64,000 nt of DNA from Hydrogenophaga sp. PAMC20947 (lineage in GTDB: Bacteria > Pseudomonadota > Gammaproteobacteria > Burkholderiales > Burkholderiaceae_C). Of this stretch, positions 18,134 to 30,465 are shown one piece after another (positions within the stretch are counted from its first letter, which is position 1; the number at the start of each line of letters is the position of its first letter). The DNA lies in the NCBI RefSeq assembly GCF_004795855.1, contig NZ_CP039252.1:4154001-4218000 (forward strand), given 5' to 3'. Position numbers and translations under genes: made by a program. The notes beneath the pieces are model-generated. The model was not told the origin of the DNA. It saw nothing but the letters and a program-made list of their open reading frames with translations, and searched no databases.

Positions 18134-18865
18134 ATGATCACGCTCTATTCAGCCGCCACGCCCAACGGGCACAAGGTTTCCATCGCACTGGAGGAGCTGG
18201 GTTTGCCTTACCAGCTCGACGTGCTGGACCTGACCAGTGGTGTGCAGAAGGAACCCGCTTTCCTCGCCATCAACCCCAACGGCCGCATCCCGGCCATCGT
18301 GGACCATGAGGCCGATGATTTCGCGGTGTTCGAGTCCGGTGCCTGCCTGATCTATCTGGCGGAAAAAACCGGGCAACTGATGCCCAGCGATCCCAAAGGG
18401 CGCTCGCTGGTGATGCAGTGGCTGATGTTCCAGATGGGTGGCGTGGGCCCCATGATGGGTCAGGCCAATGTCTTCTTTCGCTATTTCCCCGAGAAGATTC
18501 CGGCGGTCATTGACCGCTACCAGGGCGAAAGCAAGCGCCTGCTTCGGGTGCTCGACCAGCGCCTGAAAGACCACGAGTTCCTGGCCGGTGGGTATTCAAT
18601 CGCCGATATCGCCAACTGGGCCTGGGTTCGCACCCACCGTTGGTCGGGGGTGGACATCGACGATCTGCCGCACCTCAAGCGCTGGCGCGATGCCATCCGT
18701 GCCCGACCCGCCGTGGCCCGGGGCATCGAGCGCCCACCTTCCAAAATGGACCTCAGCCGAGACGGCGACGCAGGTGCCCAGCGCTTCTCCGAGCAGGCGC
18801 GCAAGATGGTTGAAATGGGCGCCAGCCATCAGACAACCGCCACGCCCACAGGAAACAACCCATGA
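18134..18865 (+). CDS. Glutathione S-transferase, nu-class (YfcG/YghU-like)
   Basis: Predicted glutathione-dependent disulfide reductase or transferase of the nu class. The N-terminal thioredoxin-like domain starts [25 protein letters not shown], where TPNGxK is the nu-class signature, and contains [13 protein letters not shown] (cis-Pro) and [13 protein letters not shown] (glutathione-binding Ser). The C-terminal helical domain has [21 protein letters not shown] and [12 protein letters not shown]. The start at 18134 puts the first strand at the N-terminus; 17 upstream codons are unlike the family. Length 243 residues with a polar tail. It overlaps the next GST gene by four bases (ATGA). Confidence 0.92.
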   Translation: MITLYSAATPNGHKVSIALEELGLPYQLDVLDLTSGVQKEPAFLAINPNGRIPAIVDHEADDFAVFESGACLIYLAEKTGQLMPSDPKGRSLVMQWLMFQMGGVGPMMGQANVFFRYFPEKIPAVIDRYQGESKRLLRVLDQRLKDHEFLAGGYSIADIANWAWVRTHRWSGVDIDDLPHLKRWRDAIRARPAVARGIERPPSKMDLSRDGDAGAQRFSEQARKMVEMGASHQTTATPTGNNP

Positions 18866-19479
18866 AACTGTTTGTCTCTCCCCGCGCGCCCAGCCCCCGG
18901 CGTGTGTTGATGTTCCTGGTGGAGAAAAATGTCCAGGGTCTCACCCTGGTCAATGTGGATCTCAATGCCCAGGAGCACAAACAGGCCGAATATCTGAGCA
19001 AGAGTCCGCTGGCGCGGGTGCCCGCCCTGGAGCTGGACGATGGCCGCGTGCTGACCGAGACCCGCGCCATCTGCACCTACATGGAGGGGCTTTACCCCGA
19101 ACCCAACCTGATGGGTGAAGACGCCACCGAGCGCGCCTTCATCGAAATGGCCGACCGGCGCATCGAGTGGTATTTTCTCGCGCCCATTGCCAACTGCATC
19201 CGCCACACCCACCCGGGGCTGGCGCCGCTGGAGCAGCCGCAGTTTCCGGAATTTGGGCTTTCTCAAGGTGCCAAGCTGCGTGAGACCGCCCGCTGGCTCG
19301 ACGGCGAGCTGCAAAAGCAGGACTGGGTGGCCGGCGACCGGTTCACCATTGCCGATATCACGGCGTTTTGTGCCCTGGAGTTCGCTCGCCTGATGCGCTT
19401 CAATCCGGGGAAGGAAGGGTTTTCGGCGCTGCAAGCCTGGCGCGACCGTGTGGGGCAACGACCGAGTGCGCGGGTCTGA
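18862..19479 (+). CDS. Glutathione S-transferase family protein
   Basis: Second GST, 205 residues, translationally coupled to the previous one through an ATGA overlap. Seen: the N-terminal domain [33 protein letters not shown] with cis-Pro, and [16 protein letters not shown] with the glutathione-binding acidic and polar residues; the C-terminal domain has the N-capping-box motif [12 protein letters not shown]. The class is not clear. The two GSTs are not close duplicates (different signatures), so they are an operon of two classes rather than a tandem copy. Confidence 0.9.
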   Translation: MKLFVSPRAPSPRRVLMFLVEKNVQGLTLVNVDLNAQEHKQAEYLSKSPLARVPALELDDGRVLTETRAICTYMEGLYPEPNLMGEDATERAFIEMADRRIEWYFLAPIANCIRHTHPGLAPLEQPQFPEFGLSQGAKLRETARWLDGELQKQDWVAGDRFTIADITAFCALEFARLMRFNPGKEGFSALQAWRDRVGQRPSARV

Positions 19480-19569
19480 CCGGCGGCTGGTAAAGACCGT
19501 ATTGCCGATCTTTGGAGGAGGTTGATCAGGTATTCCAGCACGGTCAGTCAGTCTGGCTATGATCTGCTC

Positions 19570-20397
19570 ATGAGCAAAACACACGCATGGCTGACAGTTT
19601 TGATGTTGGCTGGGTTCAGTGGAGCCGGGTCGGCCCGGGCCGAAGGCGCACTGAGCGTACCCGAGGTTGACGAGGGCTATTTGATTGGGGCGTCGATGGC
19701 CTCGTCTTCCGGTCACGTGGGCAATGCCAAGCAGCGCTTCTCACTCAAACCCATGTGGGCTTTTCAAGTCGGCTCGGTGCGCATTTCGCGCTCGCGGGCC
19801 AACTCTTTGATGAGCGCCGGGCGGGAGAAATCCGAAACCGGGCTGAGCACCAACTTCGACATCTTCAGCGATTGGAAGCTGGGCGCTTCACTGCGCATTG
19901 ACAACGGCCGCAGTTTTGATGGTGACCCCGAGCTGGCGGGGCTGCCTGATGTGCGCACCACTTTGCGCGCCAGGACTTCCTTGGGCCGTTCTTTTGGGCC
20001 CAACTGGAGCTGGAGCGCATCGGTTGACCAAGACCTGCTGGGCAGAGAGGGCGGGCTTCGCTTGAGTCAGGGCGTGGGCTACCGCTGGCCGGTTTCAGAG
20101 AAGACCTACTGGGACCTGTCCATGTCCACCACCTGGGGCAACGGCCGTTACCTGCAGACGCAATACGGCATCAGCAACGCCGCCGCCATGGACACTGGGC
20201 GCCAGGCCTACCTGATCGGCAGTGGCTGGGAGAGCTTTCGCACCAGTGTGCAGTTCACCCACGCCCTCAGCGACCATTGGGTGGCGTTCGGTGGACTCGA
20301 TCTGTCCCAGCTCCTGCGTGGTGCAGCGCACAGCCCGCTGGTCGGCCGTGTGACCACCCATGGCCTGAGCGTGGGCGTTGCTTACCGCAGCAAATAG
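19570..20397 (+). CDS. MipA/OmpV family outer-membrane protein
   Basis: Outer-membrane beta-barrel; in E. coli the family founder MipA scaffolds murein enzymes, but most members are of unknown role. The ATG at 19570 gives 275 residues with a signal peptide of about 25 residues ending GSARA. Alternating hydrophobic strands run to the end, including MWAFQVGSVRISRSRA, WKLGASLRIDNGR and a terminal HGLSVGVAYRSK. The last residue is Lys rather than the usual aromatic, a small oddity. Upstream in-frame codons lack a signal peptide. Confidence 0.8.
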   Translation: MSKTHAWLTVLMLAGFSGAGSARAEGALSVPEVDEGYLIGASMASSSGHVGNAKQRFSLKPMWAFQVGSVRISRSRANSLMSAGREKSETGLSTNFDIFSDWKLGASLRIDNGRSFDGDPELAGLPDVRTTLRARTSLGRSFGPNWSWSASVDQDLLGREGGLRLSQGVGYRWPVSEKTYWDLSMSTTWGNGRYLQTQYGISNAAAMDTGRQAYLIGSGWESFRTSVQFTHALSDHWVAFGGLDLSQLLRGAAHSPLVGRVTTHGLSVGVAYRSK

Positions 20398-20808
20398 AAG
20401 CCCCCACGCCTCACCGCTTCGCGGGTCGCGGCCCCCCGAGGGGGCGGATTCGCCTTGGGGCGAACCGGCGGCGAATCGTGCGCCTTCCGCGGGGCCCTGG
20501 GCAGGGGCACCGCGTTTGTTCTGGTTTGTGATCCTTGCAGCGTGTCAATGCGCTGAAAAGAAGAGCGCGGTGGCTTATCAGTGTTTGTGCTACTGGACCT
20601 GGCCGCGCCCAAGGGTTCTGGGCTCGCTTGTCCAACACCGTACCGCTGCTTGAACCGCGCTCGGGGCCCATGGCGCCTGGCCAGTCGGGGGACTTGATGG
20701 CGCCGCGCACTTGCCGGATACTGCGGAACAACTGGCTTCACGCCAACGCGAGCGCCATTGTGTGGCCGATGGCGAGCGGGTGAACGCCTTCTCAACCCGA
20801 GGTACATC
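20398..20808. other. Intergenic interval of 411 bp, atypical composition
   Basis: The first 120 bases are a G/C-rich non-coding element with short inverted stretches (GGGGGCGGATTCGCC, then GGCGAACCGGCGGCGAATC). The rest contains no convincing gene, only short frames without family features. It opens the patch of weaker codon bias that includes the next gene and the VOC pseudogene. Confidence 0.4.
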
Positions 20809-21522
20809 ATGAGTGAATTCAACAACCTGAACGCCCTGTTTATCAACACGTCACTAGAGAAAAAGGCGGGGAATAGCCATACGAGGCTGCTACTCGATGC
20901 TTCTGCATCCATCATGAAAAAGAACGGCATTTCTGTGGAGCACCTGCATCTGGCTGCACACGATGTACCTCCGGGCGTTTACCCCGACATGACCGTGCAC
21001 GGATGGGCGAAGGACGAATGGCCGACGATTTGGGAGAAGGTGAAGGCGGCGGAGATCCTCATTGTGGGGACACCACTTTGGCTGGGGGAGGAGAGTTCCA
21101 TCTGCCGCATACTGATTGAACGGCTGTACGCCATGTCAGGGGATCTCAATGAGAAAGGGCAGTCGGTCTATTACGGGAAGGTGGGCGGCTGTGTGATCAC
21201 CGGGAACGAAGATGGCATCAAGCACGCGGCGATGACGATTGGATACGCGCTGAACCACTTGGGTTTTACGATACCGCCACAAGCCGATTGCGGCTGGATA
21301 GGCGAGGCAGGCCCCGGGCTCTCTTATGGTGACAAAAAGGAAGGCGGCGGGCGCGCCGGTTTCGACAACGATTTCACGCAACGAAACACGACCATCATGA
21401 CCTGGAACTGCATGCATCTTGCGCGGATGCTCAAGGGGTCGGGTGGGATCCCGAACGAAGGCAATAACCGGGAGGCGTGGAAAGCTGGAGAACGGTTTGG
21501 CTTCGAAAACCCGGACGGATAA
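20809..21522 (+). CDS. Flavodoxin-fold NADPH-dependent FMN reductase family protein
   Basis: Predicted FMN-binding oxidoreductase of 237 residues. The start at 20809 (MSEFNNLNALFINTSL) puts the first beta-strand and the phosphate loop LEKKAGNSHTRLLL at the N-terminus. ILIVGTPLWLGEESSICRILIERL and YYGKVGGCVITGNEDG match the flavin-ring loops of the family. Codon choice differs from neighbours: rare CTA, AGG and ATA codons and more A/T at third positions, so the gene was probably acquired. It lacks a quinone-reductase or azoreductase signature, so the substrate is open. A decayed VOC gene follows. Confidence 0.82.
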   Translation: MSEFNNLNALFINTSLEKKAGNSHTRLLLDASASIMKKNGISVEHLHLAAHDVPPGVYPDMTVHGWAKDEWPTIWEKVKAAEILIVGTPLWLGEESSICRILIERLYAMSGDLNEKGQSVYYGKVGGCVITGNEDGIKHAAMTIGYALNHLGFTIPPQADCGWIGEAGPGLSYGDKKEGGGRAGFDNDFTQRNTTIMTWNCMHLARMLKGSGGIPNEGNNREAWKAGERFGFENPDG

Positions 21523-21607
21523 ACAAGGGAACAAGGCGCCGCACCCAGCGGCGATGCCGGTCTGCTCCCGTGCCACCGGGGAGGTTGATCGTTATCCCGT
21601 TCGAACC

Positions 21608-22039
21608 ATGACCGCCGTTTCAAACACCCAATCCGGCCTCATTTTGGGGTTCAGGAACTTGGAAGCCTGGGTCGCATTTAACCGTGATCTGTTTGAATCA
21701 AGGTCATGCGCGAAAAGCGTGGAGCGATTTCCTTCTTGGCTGCCGTGCGTTTGGCGCGGGCTACCTGGTGATCGAAACTGAGCCTTCATGCCCCCTAACA
21801 TCGGGCGAAAAAGTACCAGTCGGTATCCGACAACGCCCTGATTCAATGTTCCGGATATCGCCGCGGCGCTCGAGGTTGTCCACTCAAATGGCGCAGAGGC
21901 GCGAATTGAGGGGTTCGATCGGGGATCCACCATCAGCTTGACCGACCCGGGTGCAAACACCGATTGCATTCGCGATGCTTCGACGGTGACCGTGCTCAAT
22001 CCCGCGCATCCCAAGCCACGCGGGACGCACGATGAGTAA
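21608..22039 (+). pseudogene. Frameshifted VOC (glyoxalase/bleomycin-resistance fold) gene
   Basis: Three pieces in two frames join into one vicinal-oxygen-chelate protein of about 140 residues. Piece 1, from the ATG at 21608, reads SGLILGFRNLEAWVAFNRDLF. Piece 2, in another frame from about 21690 to 21838, contains AFGAGYLVIETEPS. Piece 3, back in the first frame from 21842, reads FNVPDIAAALEVVHSNGAEA and ends with GSTISLTDPGANTDCIRD before the TAA at 22037-22039. The first frame is closed in between by stops at 21779-21781 and just before 21842. Two compensating indels therefore broke the gene. The order of strands and the DPGxN motif are as in VOC domains. Confidence 0.72.
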
Positions 22040-22104
22040 GCGTGCACCGAAGCCCTTGCATGCCGCCTTGCGGGGGGGGGGGCGGCTGCTCAAACACCCC
22101 CTGC

Positions 22105-22129
22105 GCCCGGCGGAGCCGGTTCCGCGGCG
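22105..22129. repeat. Intergenic repeat motif, copy 2
   Basis: Matches the motif at 5926-5950 in 23 of 25 positions, in the gap between the VOC pseudogene and the 3' end of uvrA. A run of eleven G (22072-22082) lies just before it; this may be real or a sequencing artefact. Confidence 0.5.
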
Positions 22130-22183
22130 CCCTTGGCATGACGGCACGCCGCTCGAAACGGTTCACGCATCGACTTCGAAGGC

Positions 22184-25246
<3,063 letters not shown>

Positions 25247-25448
25247 GGCAGGCAGGCGGGCAAAGACGCGGCAAATGGGCAACCCATCATGATAAGCGGC
25301 TGAGACAGATGCTGCTTGGGGCCCCCGGCAGGGTCTCTGGATATGGGTTGCGGGCCCCGAGCTGTCATCGTTTCGCCAGGGCACGCTGGCGGAGCCCCTC
25401 GAATTCGCCGGCGGTCTGCCGCCCCAAAGAACGGCCGCTGCAGCTCAC

Positions 25449-26381
25449 TCAGGTGGGGCGCCTGCGCCGGAACACGGCCACGGCGGCCACCAGGCCCAAC
25501 GAGACCAAGCCCAGACCCACCAGCTGCGAGACCGTTGGCCATTCGCCCGTGACCGGGATGCCGATCAGAATCGTGGCGGCGGGCACCAGCGCCGGAAATA
25601 TGCCGGCGCGTGCGGCGCCCGCCAGTTCGGCCGCGCGGGTGAAAAAAATCACCGCCACCACGCCGGTCAGCACCCCTTGCACCAGCACTTGCGTGGCGAG
25701 GCCGGACCACGGCATGGCCGCGATGCGGGAAACGTCCTGGGTGAGCAGGAAGATGGGGATGATGGCCAAGGCGGCCACCGCTGAGAGCGCGGCCGTGGCG
25801 GGCAGCGCCTTCACGCGCCAGCGGTTTGTGGTCACCGTGAAGCCTGCCCACATCAGGCCAGCCACGGCAAACATGGCATCGCCTATGGGTGCCTGGCTGC
25901 CGCCCTGGAACAAGCCTGGCCCGGCAATCACCGCCAGGCCCAGCACCATCACCGAGATCCCGATCAGGCGCTGCCGTGGCGGCCGGTCTTTCAACACCCA
26001 GGCGGCCAGCAGGGTGGTGCCCATCATGGCAAAAGCCGGTTGAATGACTGCGCCGTGTGCCAGCGGAGCAAAGGCGTATCCCCCGGCCCCGAGCAAGATG
26101 AACAGCGGGCCGGCCAGCAGCGCCAGCGCCGTGGCGCGTGGCCAGCCCACGCCCGCCAAGGTGGCGGGCTGGTGCAGCAGCAACCAGGGCAGCACCACCA
26201 CGCCGGCGGTGCCGTAACGAAACAGGGCGAAGTCCATGCCGGTGAGGCCTTGTGTCATGCCGGCGCGCGCATAGGCCATCGAACTGCCCCAGATCAACAC
26301 GGCAGCGAGCCCGAACAACACGCCCTTCGTGGCGTCAGAGAGCCCGGGTCGGATCGGTTCGATGGGAGAGGTGTCGGGCAT
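25449..26381 (-). CDS. DMT-superfamily (EamA) transporter
   Basis: Inner-membrane protein with about ten helices in two EamA repeats, 310 residues from the ATG at 26381. Seen: LFGLAAVLIWGSSMAYARAGM at helix 1, APLAHGAVIQPAFAMMGTTLLAAWVLKDR at the end of repeat one, and AELAGAARAGIFPALVPAATILIG with ValThrGlyGluTrp in repeat two. It ends with a short basic tail RRRRPT. The substrate is unknown. It is a different branch from the EamA gene at 15358. Transcribed divergently from the MFS gene, with 256 bases of presumed promoter DNA between them. Confidence 0.88.
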   Translation of the reverse strand: MPDTSPIEPIRPGLSDATKGVLFGLAAVLIWGSSMAYARAGMTQGLTGMDFALFRYGTAGVVVLPWLLLHQPATLAGVGWPRATALALLAGPLFILLGAGGYAFAPLAHGAVIQPAFAMMGTTLLAAWVLKDRPPRQRLIGISVMVLGLAVIAGPGLFQGGSQAPIGDAMFAVAGLMWAGFTVTTNRWRVKALPATAALSAVAALAIIPIFLLTQDVSRIAAMPWSGLATQVLVQGVLTGVVAVIFFTRAAELAGAARAGIFPALVPAATILIGIPVTGEWPTVSQLVGLGLVSLGLVAAVAVFRRRRPT

Positions 26382-26637
26382 GAGGGTGGGGGCTGGCGGT
26401 CGGATAACGGGAGGACCCCGGAAGGTGGCTGCAGTGCGGGAGCGCCCATGATGCGCCCCCCACGGCTGGCGCAGGTGTCGCCCGTGTGGCGCGGGCGCTT
26501 GGCGCACAATATGGGCCTGACTCACACACCCACAGGTATTGGCTTTCAGCCACTTGTACTGCCTGCACCGATCCGTGTCGCTTTCATCTGCTTCCTCCCC
26601 CCCCTTGAATGCCGATGCCGATCCGACGGCTTCGCGC

Positions 26638-27837
26638 ATGACGCCCGGCGAGCGCCGCGCCAGTGCCTCGCTGGCACTGGTGTTCGCGTTGCGCATGCTG
26701 GGCCTGTTCATCGTGTTGCCCGTGTTTGCGCTGGAGGCCGCGCGATTGCCGGGTGGCGACGATCCGGCGCGCGTGGGCCTGGCCATGGGCCTGTATGGCC
26801 TGACCCAGGCGTTTTTGCAGATCCCCTTTGGTCTGGCCTCTGACCGGTTCGGCCGCAAACCCACCATCGTCACGGGCCTGCTGGTGTTTGCCTTGGGCAG
26901 CGCAATCGCCGCCTGGGCACCGGACCTCACCTGGCTGGCCGTGGGCCGGGCGGTGCAGGGCGCGGGCGCCATCTCGGCCGCAGTCACGGCCTTTCTGGCC
27001 GATGTGACCCGCGACAACGTGCGCACCAAGGCCATGGCCATGGTCGGCGCCAGCATCGCACTGATGTTTGCTGTTTCGCTGGTGCTGGCACCTTTGCTGG
27101 CCGGCTGGGTAGGTCTTTCGGGCATATTTATGCTGACCTGCGCGTTGGCGTTGAGTGGCATTGCGGTGGTCATCTGGGTGGCACCGCCCGAGCCTCGGGT
27201 GCACCAACCCGCTGCGATCGGGCAGATCAAGGGCAAAGGGCTGGGCGAAGTGTTGCGCCATCCGGGGCTGATGCGCATGAATCTGGGTGTTTTTGTGTTG
27301 CACGCGGTTCAGCTGGCCATGTGGATGGCCGTGCCTGCGCTGCTGGTGCAGGCCGGCTTGCCCAAGGCGGCGCACTGGCAGGTCTACCTGCCCGCCGTGG
27401 TGGCCTCACTGTTGGTTATGGGCGGCGTGTTGTTCCCCATGGAACGCCGGGGCCATTTGCGCACCGCTTTTCTGATTTCCATCGGGCTGATCGCCGCGGT
27501 GCAGGTGGGGCTGTGGTGGGTGGCTTCATCAGCGGAGGCGGCGCCTCCGGGGGTGTGGGCCCTGGGTGGGTTGATGTTTGTATTTTTCATCGGCTTCAAC
27601 ATGCTGGAAGCCAGCCAGCCCAGCCTGGTGTCCAGAATGGCGCCCGCCCATGCGCGCGGCGCGGCGCTGGGGGTTTACAACACCCTGCAGTCGATCGGAT
27701 TTTTTGTGGGTGGGGCAGCGGGCGGTTGGTTGGCCCGGGCTCACGGCCCAACGGGCCTTTTTGTCGCTTGCGCCGTGGCTGCGCTGGTCTGGCTGGCAGT
27801 GGCTTGGCCCATGCAGGAGCCTGCTGCTCGGCGCTGA
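26638..27837 (+). CDS. Major facilitator superfamily transporter (YajR-like)
   Basis: Twelve-helix secondary transporter of 399 residues from the ATG at 26638; earlier in-frame GTG and TTG codons would add a polar leader. Seen: the motif A loop GLASDRFGRKPTIV between helices 2 and 3, the drug:proton antiporter-style VGRAVQGAGAISAAVTAFLADVTR at helix 4-5, and the second-half segment GFNMLEASQPSLVSRMAP. The uvrA-MFS-ssb order is typical of Burkholderiales. Unlike E. coli YajR it has no C-terminal ferredoxin-like domain. Likely proton-driven export of small organic compounds; substrate unknown. Confidence 0.9.
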   Translation: MTPGERRASASLALVFALRMLGLFIVLPVFALEAARLPGGDDPARVGLAMGLYGLTQAFLQIPFGLASDRFGRKPTIVTGLLVFALGSAIAAWAPDLTWLAVGRAVQGAGAISAAVTAFLADVTRDNVRTKAMAMVGASIALMFAVSLVLAPLLAGWVGLSGIFMLTCALALSGIAVVIWVAPPEPRVHQPAAIGQIKGKGLGEVLRHPGLMRMNLGVFVLHAVQLAMWMAVPALLVQAGLPKAAHWQVYLPAVVASLLVMGGVLFPMERRGHLRTAFLISIGLIAAVQVGLWWVASSAEAAPPGVWALGGLMFVFFIGFNMLEASQPSLVSRMAPAHARGAALGVYNTLQSIGFFVGGAAGGWLARAHGPTGLFVACAVAALVWLAVAWPMQEPAARR

Positions 27838-27897
27838 GTATCGGCATTGGGTCGGGATTTGTGGTCCCGGGGGGTTGCGCGGTCAGGGCGCCTTAGC

Positions 27898-27922
27898 GGG
27901 ACTGGCTTTGCCAGCCCGTCCC
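27898..27922. terminator. Hairpin between convergent genes, possible terminator
   Basis: GGGAC-TGGC, a TTT loop, then GCCA-four bases-GTCCC forms an imperfect stem between the MFS gene (plus) and the ClC gene (minus). There is no T tract, so termination activity is a guess from position. Confidence 0.35.
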
Positions 27923-27926
27923 AGCC

Positions 27927-29549
27927 TCAGTCGGGGTTGCGATCTTTGGGCTCAGCTGGCGGCGGCGTGTCGCTGCCACTCAACGGATCGCTTCCGTTTT
28001 GGGGCCCTGATTCATCGGGATCAAAGAGACCGGCTTGCGGAGGGCGGGCAAGCGGTGATCCAGCATCATCAAGGGCCGGACCGGCCGGCTGGTCGGGCTG
28101 GGCCCCGGGACGGTCAACAGGGCGGGACACTGTGGTCACTTGGGCTGGGGCCTGTGTTGTCTCGACGGCCGCATCGGGTGTCGAAACAACCTTGGCATCC
28201 GGGTCATCCGATCGCTCGGGCGGAGCCGCTGTTTTCACCACGGCCTGGATCATCAGCCCGGACAATGTGGTGTAGAGCGGCCGGCTGATGAGGCGGGCGA
28301 TCAGGCTGGCCAGCATGGCGCCGGCCATCAGGCTCAAGACCATGGAGCGACCGTTGATCATCTCCATCACGATGATGAAGGAGGTCAGCGGTGCCTGCGT
28401 GGCCGCGGCGAGAAAACCGGCCATGCCCAGGGCGATCAGGCTGGAGGCCAGCGCACTGTTGTTGCCCGCGAACAACTGGGCCACGTCGTGCCCGATGCCG
28501 GCGCCGATAGACAGTGACGGCGCAAAAATGCCGGCCGGCACACCGCTCCACGAAGTGATCCAGGTCGCCATGAACTTGAGCAGCACGTAAAGGCGTGAAA
28601 TATCGCCCTCGCCCGCCAGCATGCGGCGCACTTCCTCGGCACCCGCGCCAAAGGTCGCTCCGCCGCTGACCAGACCAATCACGGCCACAGCCAGGCCAGC
28701 ACCGGCCGCAAATCGGATCGGAGCCCCTTTGCGCCACCGGCTGAAGCGATCGGGCATGCCTTCGATGGAGGCCGCCAGCAAGCGGGCGAACAGGCCGCCC
28801 AGCAGACCGCAGATCACCACCACCATCAGGCCAGGCCAGAAGGCGCCCCAGCTCAGGCGGGGCACGGCGATGGAGCCGAAGTAGGTGAGGTTGCCGAAAA
28901 ATGAAATACCCACCAGACCGGCGATCACGATGGCCGTGATCACCAGGCTGTTGTTGCGCGTCACGCTGCGGTTGGTCAGCTCTTCGATGGAAAAAACCAC
29001 CCCGGCCAGCGGGGCGTTGAAGGCCGCTGCGATACCGGCTGCGCCACCGGCCACCATCAAGGCGTGGTCGCTCAAGGCGGAACCGGAGCGCATCCAGTGG
29101 CGTGCGCTGTGCATCACACCAGCGGCCACCTGAACCGAGGGCCCCTCGCGTCCGGCCGACATCCCGGCCAGCAGGCTGCCTGTCCCCAGGGCGATTTTGG
29201 CCAGGGTCAGCTTCATGGAGACGAAATGGCGACGTGCCACCGAATTCACCTGGGGGTCGATGGCCGCCATGACTTGCGGAATGCCCGACCCTGACGCGCC
29301 GGGGAAAAAGCGCCTGGTTGCCCAGACGATGCCGGCGGTCAGTGCGGGCGTCCAGATCAGAACGGCCCAAGGGTAGGCCTCGTAGAGGTGCTGGAACAGC
29401 TCGAAGGCGCCTTCGCTGAGGTAGGTGAACGCCACGACGAATAGGCCGGCCAGGACAGCATAAGCCAACACAATGCTGCGATCCAGCCAAGCACGGCCAT
29501 CGGACAGCTCGTGGTGCAGGTTCTGGAAAAAGTCGGGTTCGCGGTTCAT
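27927..29549 (-). CDS. ClC-family chloride channel / H+-Cl- antiporter
   Basis: Inner-membrane homodimeric chloride transporter. Seen: the selectivity motifs [16 protein letters not shown] and [11 protein letters not shown]. The external gating Glu is in GREGP, a Glu pair (SIEEL) matches the internal proton Glu region, and RPLYTT holds the equivalent of the central Tyr. Having both gating glutamates suggests a Cl-/H+ exchanger rather than a channel (inference from ClC-ec1). From 29549 it has 540 residues; the last 110 are a polar Asp/Pro/Ala-rich cytoplasmic tail without CBS domains, unusual in length. Transcribed divergently from ssb. Confidence 0.92.
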   Translation of the reverse strand: MNREPDFFQNLHHELSDGRAWLDRSIVLAYAVLAGLFVVAFTYLSEGAFELFQHLYEAYPWAVLIWTPALTAGIVWATRRFFPGASGSGIPQVMAAIDPQVNSVARRHFVSMKLTLAKIALGTGSLLAGMSAGREGPSVQVAAGVMHSARHWMRSGSALSDHALMVAGGAAGIAAAFNAPLAGVVFSIEELTNRSVTRNNSLVITAIVIAGLVGISFFGNLTYFGSIAVPRLSWGAFWPGLMVVVICGLLGGLFARLLAASIEGMPDRFSRWRKGAPIRFAAGAGLAVAVIGLVSGGATFGAGAEEVRRMLAGEGDISRLYVLLKFMATWITSWSGVPAGIFAPSLSIGAGIGHDVAQLFAGNNSALASSLIALGMAGFLAAATQAPLTSFIIVMEMINGRSMVLSLMAGAMLASLIARLISRPLYTTLSGLMIQAVVKTAAPPERSDDPDAKVVSTPDAAVETTQAPAQVTTVSRPVDRPGAQPDQPAGPALDDAGSPLARPPQAGLFDPDESGPQNGSDPLSGSDTPPPAEPKDRNPD

Positions 29550-29672
29550 ATTGGCTGGTCTATTGTGGCATTTCACGACCCGAAGCGCGCATGCGGCACA
29601 ATCTGCTGGATAGCCACCTCAGCGCTAGGCGCAGTGGCTGCCCGTTTTTTCTGCCATCTCAAGGAACCCGTC

Positions 29673-30167
29673 ATGGCCTCAGTCAACAAAGTCATCCTCG
29701 TCGGCAATTGCGGCCGCGATCCCGAAATCCGTTACCTGCCCTCCGGTGGCGCTGTGGCCAACGTGACCGTGGCGACGTCCAGCCGCCGCAAGGACAAAAA
29801 CAGCGGCGAGATGATCGAAGACACCCAGTGGCACCGGGTGACCTTTTTCGAACGGTTGGCCGAAATCGTAGGCGAATACGTCAAAAAGGGCAGCCCGATC
29901 TACATTGAGGGTCGGCTTCGTTACAGCACCTACATGGATAAAACCACGGGGGTGGAAAAGAATTCGGTGGAAATTGTTGCCACCGAAATGCAGTTGCTTG
30001 GCGGCCGTGAAGGCCGGGGCGGTGGTGATGAGGGCGGTGGCAGTGGTTACTCCCGCCCGGCGGCTGCTCCACGGCAGGCGCCAGCCCGTCCGGCCCCAGC
30101 ACCCGCGCCTGCAGCCGCCCGGCCTGCCAGCGGCTTCGACGACATGGACGACGACATTCCGTTCTAG
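29673..30167 (+). CDS. ssb: Single-stranded DNA-binding protein
   Basis: Essential replication and repair protein of 164 residues. The OB-fold domain (about 1-110) starts [20 protein letters not shown] and contains [21 protein letters not shown] and [15 protein letters not shown] Gly/Pro/Ala-rich linker follows, and the protein ends with the conserved acidic tip DDMDDDIPF that binds partner proteins. AAGGAA lies upstream of the ATG. A strong terminator follows the gene. Confidence 0.97.
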   Translation: MASVNKVILVGNCGRDPEIRYLPSGGAVANVTVATSSRRKDKNSGEMIEDTQWHRVTFFERLAEIVGEYVKKGSPIYIEGRLRYSTYMDKTTGVEKNSVEIVATEMQLLGGREGRGGGDEGGGSGYSRPAAAPRQAPARPAPAPAPAAARPASGFDDMDDDIPF

Positions 30168-30195
30168 ACCCTGCTGAGTCAACTCTTGTTGATAG

Positions 30196-30230
30196 AAGCC
30201 CACGGCTCTCAGGCGCTGTGGGCTTTTTTT
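30196..30230 (+). terminator. Rho-independent terminator of ssb
   Basis: AAGCCCACGGC and GCTGTGGGCTT form an 11-bp stem with one mismatch around an 8-base loop-region, followed by a run of seven T ending at 30230. Confidence 0.9.
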
Positions 30231-30377
30231 ATGTCCTGAGGGGATCGGGCGGGGTGGCCTGGCAATGGGGGTGAATGCCACGGGTGCTTGGCAATGGGCG
30301 CGGCAGATGCGCCCTTCTTTACGCTGGATCAATACTTCCTCCTCAATGTGTGGGCACCATGGACGTGTGCCGACCCT

Positions 30378-30427
30378 TGACCGTTGGCAGACGTCCGATC
30401 CGACCGTGTGCGTTGGTTGAACGGTCA
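30378..30427. promoter_or_regulatory. Three GACCGT half-sites upstream of the flavoprotein gene
   Basis: TGACCGTT at 30378-30385 and AACGGTCA at 30420-30427 form a perfect 8-bp inverted repeat with 34 bases between, and a further GACCGT lies at 30402-30407. They end about 40 bases before the start codon at 30466, so a repressor or activator site is plausible. No regulator gene is adjacent. Confidence 0.35.
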
Positions 30428-30465
30428 CCCATCCTTCGCACGCGGGATTTGAAACGGACAAGATT

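Noticed and set aside
22072..22082. Run of eleven G as a phase-variable tract
   Set aside because: It lies in a non-coding gap with no gene start or promoter in a position to be switched; a sequencing artefact is as likely.
25247..25448. SOS (LexA) box upstream of uvrA
   Set aside because: No CTGT-N8-ACAG match was found in the 202 bases upstream, so SOS control is not supported here.
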